Assembly (NCBI RefSeq): GCF_044466355.1
Contig: NZ_JBITMQ010000014.1
Coordinates: forward strand, 186,001 to 250,000
Reading direction: 5' to 3'
DNA from: Actinophytocola sp044466355
GTDB lineage: Bacteria > Actinomycetota > Actinomycetes > Mycobacteriales > Pseudonocardiaceae
DNA: 64,000 nucleotides
The first letter of the stretch is position 1; each line of letters opens with the position of its first letter. The position numbers and the translations under genes are program-made. Of this stretch, positions 60,318 through 64,000 are shown piece by piece. A model generated the notes under the pieces. That model worked only from the letters and a program-made list of their open reading frames with translations, was not told the DNA's origin and did no database searches.

Positions 60318-61019
60318 ATGCGTGCGGTGATCTTCGATTGGGGTGGCACGCTCACCCCCTGGTATCCCGTCGACTACGTCGCCGCTTGGCGCAGCTACGC
60401 GGACCACTTACACCCGGGCGACGAAGCGCAGGCAGCCCGCGTCGCCCAGGCCATCGTGGCCGCGGAGGAACAGCACTGGACGGTCGCCCGCGACCACCAC
60501 AAGGCGTTCACGTTGGCCCAGGTCCTGGCCGCGGCGGGGGCACCGCACCACGACGACGGGATGGCCGCCTACCGCACGTTCTGGGACCCGTCGACCTACA
60601 CCGACCCCGACGTCGCGCCCACGGTGCACGCGCTGAAGGAGAAGGGCCTGCGGCTGGGCGTCCTCTCGTCGACGCCGTGGCCGAGGGAGTGGCACGAGGA
60701 GGTGCTGCGCCGCGACGGCGTGCTGCACCTGTTCGACGCGCTCGTGTGGAGCTCTGACCTGACGTACACGAAGCCGCACGCGGAGGCCTTCCTGGCCGCC
60801 ATGCACGCGGTCGGCGTCGACGACCCGGCGGACTGCGTGTACGTCGGCGACCGGCTCTACGACGACATCTCGGGCGCCAAGTCGGTCGGCATGCGGGCCG
60901 TTCTCGTGCCGCACAGCGACATCCCGGAGTACCAGAGGGTGCCCGTCGACGTGGAGCCCGACGCGGTCATCCAGCGCCTGACGGACCTCCCTGAAGTGGT
61001 GGAACGCTGGCGCGGTTAG
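60318..61019 (+). CDS. HAD-superfamily hydrolase
   Basis: A 233-residue protein at ATG 60318, 10 bases after tsaE. HAD motif I is FDWGGTLTPW, where the second Asp of the usual DxDxT is Gly. Motif II is LGVLSSTPW, motif III uses the Lys in TYTKPHAEAF, and motif IV is YVGDRLYDDISGA. The first Asp nucleophile and Mg2+ ligands are kept, but the acid/base Asp is missing, as in some HAD branches. It could be a phosphatase of lowered activity or a dehalogenase-like enzyme. It interrupts the t6A genes. Confidence 0.85.
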   Translation: MRAVIFDWGGTLTPWYPVDYVAAWRSYADHLHPGDEAQAARVAQAIVAAEEQHWTVARDHHKAFTLAQVLAAAGAPHHDDGMAAYRTFWDPSTYTDPDVAPTVHALKEKGLRLGVLSSTPWPREWHEEVLRRDGVLHLFDALVWSSDLTYTKPHAEAFLAAMHAVGVDDPADCVYVGDRLYDDISGAKSVGMRAVLVPHSDIPEYQRVPVDVEPDAVIQRLTDLPEVVERWRG

Positions 61020-61030
61020 GCTTGGGCGCC

Positions 61031-61690
61031 GTGCTGGTCATCGCGGTGGACACCGCGACCCCCGCCGTCACCGCCGGGGTCGTGAACGTCGAGGAGATGC
61101 TCGTCCTGGCCGAGTGCGTCACGATCGACGCCAAGGCGCACGGCGAGCTGTTGACGCCGCACGTCCTCACCGCGCTGGCGGAGGCGGACCGCGGCTTCGC
61201 CGACGTCGCCGCGATCGTCTGCGGTGTCGGCCCCGGACCGTTCACCGGGCTGCGGGCGGGCATGGCCACCGCCGCCGCGCTGGGGCAGGCCCTCGCCAAG
61301 CCCGTGTACCCGGTGTGCACGCTGGACGCGATCGCCGCCGACTCCGAAGGCCCGTTGCTGGTCGCCTCCGACGCCCGCCGCAAGGAGGTCTACTGGGCCG
61401 CCTACGACGCCGCCTCCAAGCGCGTCACGGGGCCGTCGGTGGACCGGCCCGTCGACGTGGTCGAGCGGATCCCGTCGCTGTCGGTGGCGCGGGTGGCCGG
61501 CAACGGCGCCACCCTGTACGACCTCGGGCTGCCGCACACCGGGCAGGAGTACCCGACCCCGCTGGGTCTCGTCAGTGCCGCCCGCGACGACGTGCTGGCC
61601 GCCGCGAAGCCGCGCCCGTTCGTGCCCCTGTACCTCCGCCGCCCGGACGCCGTCGAGCCGGGCGCGCGCAAACGGGTGACCGCACGGTGA
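61031..61690 (+). CDS. tsaB: tRNA t6A synthesis protein TsaB
   Basis: GTG 61031 gives VLVIAVDTATPAVTAGVV, the standard N-terminus; TTG 61022 would add three residues. The 219-residue protein keeps the inactive kinase-like fold of TsaB: KAHGELLTPHVLTAL, VCGVGPGPFTGLRAGMATA, and DARRKEVYWAAYD. It scaffolds TsaD and TsaE. Stop overlaps the rimI start. Confidence 0.94.
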   Translation: MLVIAVDTATPAVTAGVVNVEEMLVLAECVTIDAKAHGELLTPHVLTALAEADRGFADVAAIVCGVGPGPFTGLRAGMATAAALGQALAKPVYPVCTLDAIAADSEGPLLVASDARRKEVYWAAYDAASKRVTGPSVDRPVDVVERIPSLSVARVAGNGATLYDLGLPHTGQEYPTPLGLVSAARDDVLAAAKPRPFVPLYLRRPDAVEPGARKRVTAR

Positions 61691-62175
61691 TGTCGGCGGT
61701 GACCTTCCGGCTGGAACCGTTGCGGCGCGAGGACCTCGCCCGCTGCGCCGAGTTGGAGACCATCCTGTTCCCCGGTGACGACCCGTGGCGCGAGTCGGCG
61801 TTCCAGGCGGAGCTGGACGCGGGCCACCACTACGTGGGCGCGTACGTGGAGACCGTCGGGCTCGTCGGCTACGCGGGCATCTCCGTGCTCGGCGGGCCGG
61901 GCAACGCCGAGGCCAACGTGCACACGATCGGTGTCGACCCAGGCTGGCAGGGCAAGGGCGTCGGCAAGGCGCTGCTGCGTGCGCTGCTGGCACGTGCCGA
62001 CGCCGTCGCCGCGCCCGTCTACCTCGAGGTGCGCACCGACAACGCGGCCGCGATCGGCCTGTACGAGGCGCACGGCTTCACCAGGATCGGCATGCGGCGC
62101 AGGTACTACTGGCCGTCCGGCGCCGACGCGTACACCATGGCGCGCCCCGCACGGGTCGCCGAGGAGGCCACATGA
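61687..62175 (+). CDS. rimI: Ribosomal protein S18 alanine N-acetyltransferase (GNAT)
   Basis: The frame can open at GTG 61687 or ATG 61690; the first overlaps the tsaB stop. The 162-residue GNAT protein has the acetyl-CoA loop VDPGWQGKGVGKALL and LEVRTDNAAAIGLYEAHGF, then RRRYYWPSGADAYTM, which are typical of RimI. It acetylates the N-terminus of S18. The order tsaB-rimI-tsaD is conserved in actinobacteria. Confidence 0.93.
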   Translation: MMSAVTFRLEPLRREDLARCAELETILFPGDDPWRESAFQAELDAGHHYVGAYVETVGLVGYAGISVLGGPGNAEANVHTIGVDPGWQGKGVGKALLRALLARADAVAAPVYLEVRTDNAAAIGLYEAHGFTRIGMRRRYYWPSGADAYTMARPARVAEEAT

Positions 62176-63209
62176 CCATTGTTCTGGGCATCGAGAGCTC
62201 GTGCGACGAGACCGGGATCGGGCTCGTCCGCATCGAGTCCGACGGTGCGCTGACCCTGCTGGCCGACGAGGTCGCGTCCAGCGTCGACCAGCACGCGCGG
62301 TTCGGCGGCGTGGTGCCCGAGGTCGCGTCCCGCGCGCACCTCGAGGCGTTGGTGCCGTCGGTGACCAGGGCGTTCGAGACCGCGCGGCTGGAGCTGTCCG
62401 ACGTGGACGCCATCGCCGTCACCTGCGGGCCGGGCCTCGCCGGTGCGCTGCTGGTGGGGGTGTCGGCGGCGAAGGCGTACGCGGCGGCGCTGAACGTGCC
62501 GCTGTACGGCGCGAACCACCTGCCCGGCCACGTCGCGGCGGACACCCTCGAACACGGTCCGTTGCCGTCGCCGTGCCTGGCGCTGCTCGTCTCCGGTGGC
62601 CACACCCAGCTGCTGCGCGTCGACGACCTGGCCACGAAGATCACCGAGGTCGGCTCGACCATCGACGACGCGGCGGGCGAGGCGTACGACAAGGTGGCCA
62701 GGATCCTCGGCCTGCCCTACCCGGGCGGCCCGCCGATCGACAAGGCCGCTCGCCGGGGCAACCCGGACGCGATCCGCTTCCCCCGCGGCCTGACCGGGCC
62801 ACGGGACGCGAGGTTCGACTTCTCCTTCTCGGGCCTGAAAACCGCGGTGGCCCGCTGGGTGGAGGCCCGCGACGGCCAGGAGATCCCGGTCGACGACGTG
62901 GCGGCGTCGTTCCAGGAGGCGGTGGCGGACGTGCTGACGGCGAAGGCCGTCCGCGCCGCGACCGAGCTCGACATCGAGACGATGGTCGTCTCCGGCGGGG
63001 TGGCGGCGAACTCCCGTCTGTCCACTCTGGCAGCGGAACGGTGTGCCGAGGCGGGGATCACGCTGCGGGTGCCGCGCCCCCGGCTGTGCACGGACAACGG
63101 CGCGATGATCGCGGCGCTCGGCGCGCACCTGGTGAAGGCGGACGTGCGGCCGTCGTCTTTGGACCTGTCGGCGAATCCGGGCCTGCCTGTCGGCACTGTG
63201 GCGGTCTGA
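62172..63209 (+). CDS. tsaD: tRNA N6-adenosine threonylcarbamoyltransferase TsaD
   Basis: ATG 62172 overlaps the rimI stop. The 345-residue enzyme has ILGIESSCDETGIGLV style N-terminus, the metal-binding pair in ANHLPGHVAA, LLVSGGHTQLL, FDFSFSGLKTAVARWV and VVSGGVAANSRL. It transfers the threonylcarbamoyl group to A37 of ANN-decoding tRNAs. It is the last complete gene of the window. Confidence 0.96.
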   Translation: MTIVLGIESSCDETGIGLVRIESDGALTLLADEVASSVDQHARFGGVVPEVASRAHLEALVPSVTRAFETARLELSDVDAIAVTCGPGLAGALLVGVSAAKAYAAALNVPLYGANHLPGHVAADTLEHGPLPSPCLALLVSGGHTQLLRVDDLATKITEVGSTIDDAAGEAYDKVARILGLPYPGGPPIDKAARRGNPDAIRFPRGLTGPRDARFDFSFSGLKTAVARWVEARDGQEIPVDDVAASFQEAVADVLTAKAVRAATELDIETMVVSGGVAANSRLSTLAAERCAEAGITLRVPRPRLCTDNGAMIAALGAHLVKADVRPSSLDLSANPGLPVGTVAV

Positions 63210-63210
63210 C

Positions 63211-63226
63211 CCGTACGCTCGTACGG
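63211..63226. promoter_or_regulatory. Short inverted repeat before the epimerase gene
   Basis: CCGTAC and GTACGG are separated by GCTC, directly between the tsaD stop and the next GTG. It could fold into a 6-bp hairpin that overlaps the ribosome site, or be a binding site; it is too short to judge. Confidence 0.3.
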
Positions 63227-64000
63227 GTGAGGATCGCGGTCACCGGAACCAGCGGTCTGCTCGGCGGCGCACTGGTGCGCAGGCTCGCGGCAGACGGGCA
63301 CGACGTGCTCAGGCTGGTGCGCAGGAGACCGGAGGCCCACGACGAGGCGCTGTGGTTCCCCGAGGTCGACACCGACAGCCTGCGTGGCGTCGAGGCGGTG
63401 GTCCACCTCGTGGGCGAGCCGCTGGTGGGCAAGTGGACCGCACACCAACGTGAGGCGATCCGCGAGTCCAGGGTGCACGGAACGCGTCTGCTGGCGACGG
63501 CTCTCGCGGAGATGCGGGACGGCCCGAGGACGCTCCTGTGCGCCTCCGCGACCGGCTTCTACGGCGACCGGGGTGCCGACTCGCTGACGGAGGAAAGCCC
63601 GGCCGGCGTGGGTTTCCTGCCGTCGGTGTACGCGGCGGCGGAGAAGGCGGCCGCACCCGCGGACGATGCCGGGCTGCGGGTGGTGCGGCTGCGGGTCGGG
63701 GTGCTGCAGTCGCTGGAGGCCGGTGGGCTCGCCATCCTCCTGCCGATGTTCCGCCGGGGCATGGGCATCCGCGCAGGCAGCGGAACTCAGTGGGTGAGCT
63801 GGATTTCCCTGTCCGACGCGGTGGGCGCGATCGTCCACACGCTCGGTGGCTCGCTGACGGGGCCGGTCAACGTCGTGTCCCCGAACCCGGTGACGAACCG
63901 CGAGTACGCGGACACGCTGGCGTCGGTGCTGTCGAGGCCGAGGTTCCTGGCGTTGCCGCCGAGCCTGGTGCGGGCGTTCTTCGGCGCGGGCCTGGCGGAC
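63227..64000 (+). CDS. TIGR01777-type NAD-dependent epimerase (3' end outside window)
   Basis: GTG 63227 opens a frame that runs off the right edge after 258 codons. The Rossmann loop is VTGTSGLLGGALVRRLA. HLVGEPLVGKWTAHQREAI, ESRVHGTRLL and SASATGFYGDRG are family marks of TIGR01777 (SDR39U1-like) proteins, and GTQWVSWISLSDAV is the conserved later motif. About 35-40 residues should be missing. The substrate of this family is unknown; it lies 17 bases from tsaD. Confidence 0.88.
   Translation, partial: MRIAVTGTSGLLGGALVRRLAADGHDVLRLVRRRPEAHDEALWFPEVDTDSLRGVEAVVHLVGEPLVGKWTAHQREAIRESRVHGTRLLATALAEMRDGPRTLLCASATGFYGDRGADSLTEESPAGVGFLPSVYAAAEKAAAPADDAGLRVVRLRVGVLQSLEAGGLAILLPMFRRGMGIRAGSGTQWVSWISLSDAVGAIVHTLGGSLTGPVNVVSPNPVTNREYADTLASVLSRPRFLALPPSLVRAFFGAGLAD

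Overview
The window is very GC-rich with dense short-gap operons, many GTG starts, 1- or 4-base stop/start overlaps and no insertion sequences. Gene content and order point to an actinomycete. Type VII (ESX) secretion genes beside rplM-rpsI-glmM-glmS, a SugABC-type trehalose importer, and paralogous PPE-like/EspG modules suggest a non-mycobacterial genus such as those of the Pseudonocardiaceae (inference from gene content; not tested by search). No rRNA, tRNA, CRISPR array, prophage or transposon was seen. No gene-free gap exceeds about 225 bases.

Layout. 1-8.4 kb: a 3'-truncated MgtE-N/CBS protein, a membrane Ser/Thr kinase, an aminoglycoside-type phosphotransferase, two overlapping CoA-ester lyases, a methyltransferase, an SPFH protein and small unknowns. 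8.5-14.8 kb: an acyl-CoA dehydrogenase, a small stress-type membrane protein, then lpqY-sugA-sugB-sugC. 14.8-18.6 kb: minus-strand membrane proteins, a secreted I36-type protein, and a metallophosphoesterase/ParB-like pair. 18.7-24.5 kb: two paralogous triads, each of a PPE-like protein, a PE-like helical protein and an EspG chaperone. 24.5-24.7 kb: a compound palindromic repeat. 24.7-36.2 kb: an ESX-4-like core (mycP, eccD, eccC, an Rv3446c-type Hsp70-like protein, two WXG100 proteins), interrupted by a TetR/HXXEE pair. The order and orientation mycP-eccD<>eccC-Rv3446c-esx-esx-rplM-rpsI-glmM match the mycobacterial ESX-4 locus as I remember it, but eccB is not in the window.

36.2-51.6 kb: a lipoprotein, rplM-rpsI-glmM, then a long translationally coupled array of likely T7SS substrates. 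It holds EspC-like small helical proteins, three very large WXG proteins sharing a duplicated beta-type repeat and a C-terminal W-G-FD tail, and small charged coiled-coil partners. Between the second and third large proteins lies an acyl carrier protein, a complete beta-ketoacyl synthase and a second ketosynthase-like protein that has lost its catalytic residues. This ACP-KS-KS-like cassette inside a type VII substrate operon is the most interesting feature of the window. A second Hsp70-like membrane protein closes the array on the opposite strand.

53.4-64 kb: conserved housekeeping genes: an alpha/beta hydrolase, glmS, nnrD, alr, another hydrolase, tsaE, a HAD phosphatase, tsaB, rimI, tsaD and a truncated TIGR01777-type epimerase. 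glmM and glmS serve UDP-GlcNAc synthesis, alr supplies D-alanine, and tsaB/tsaD/tsaE make t6A-modified tRNA.
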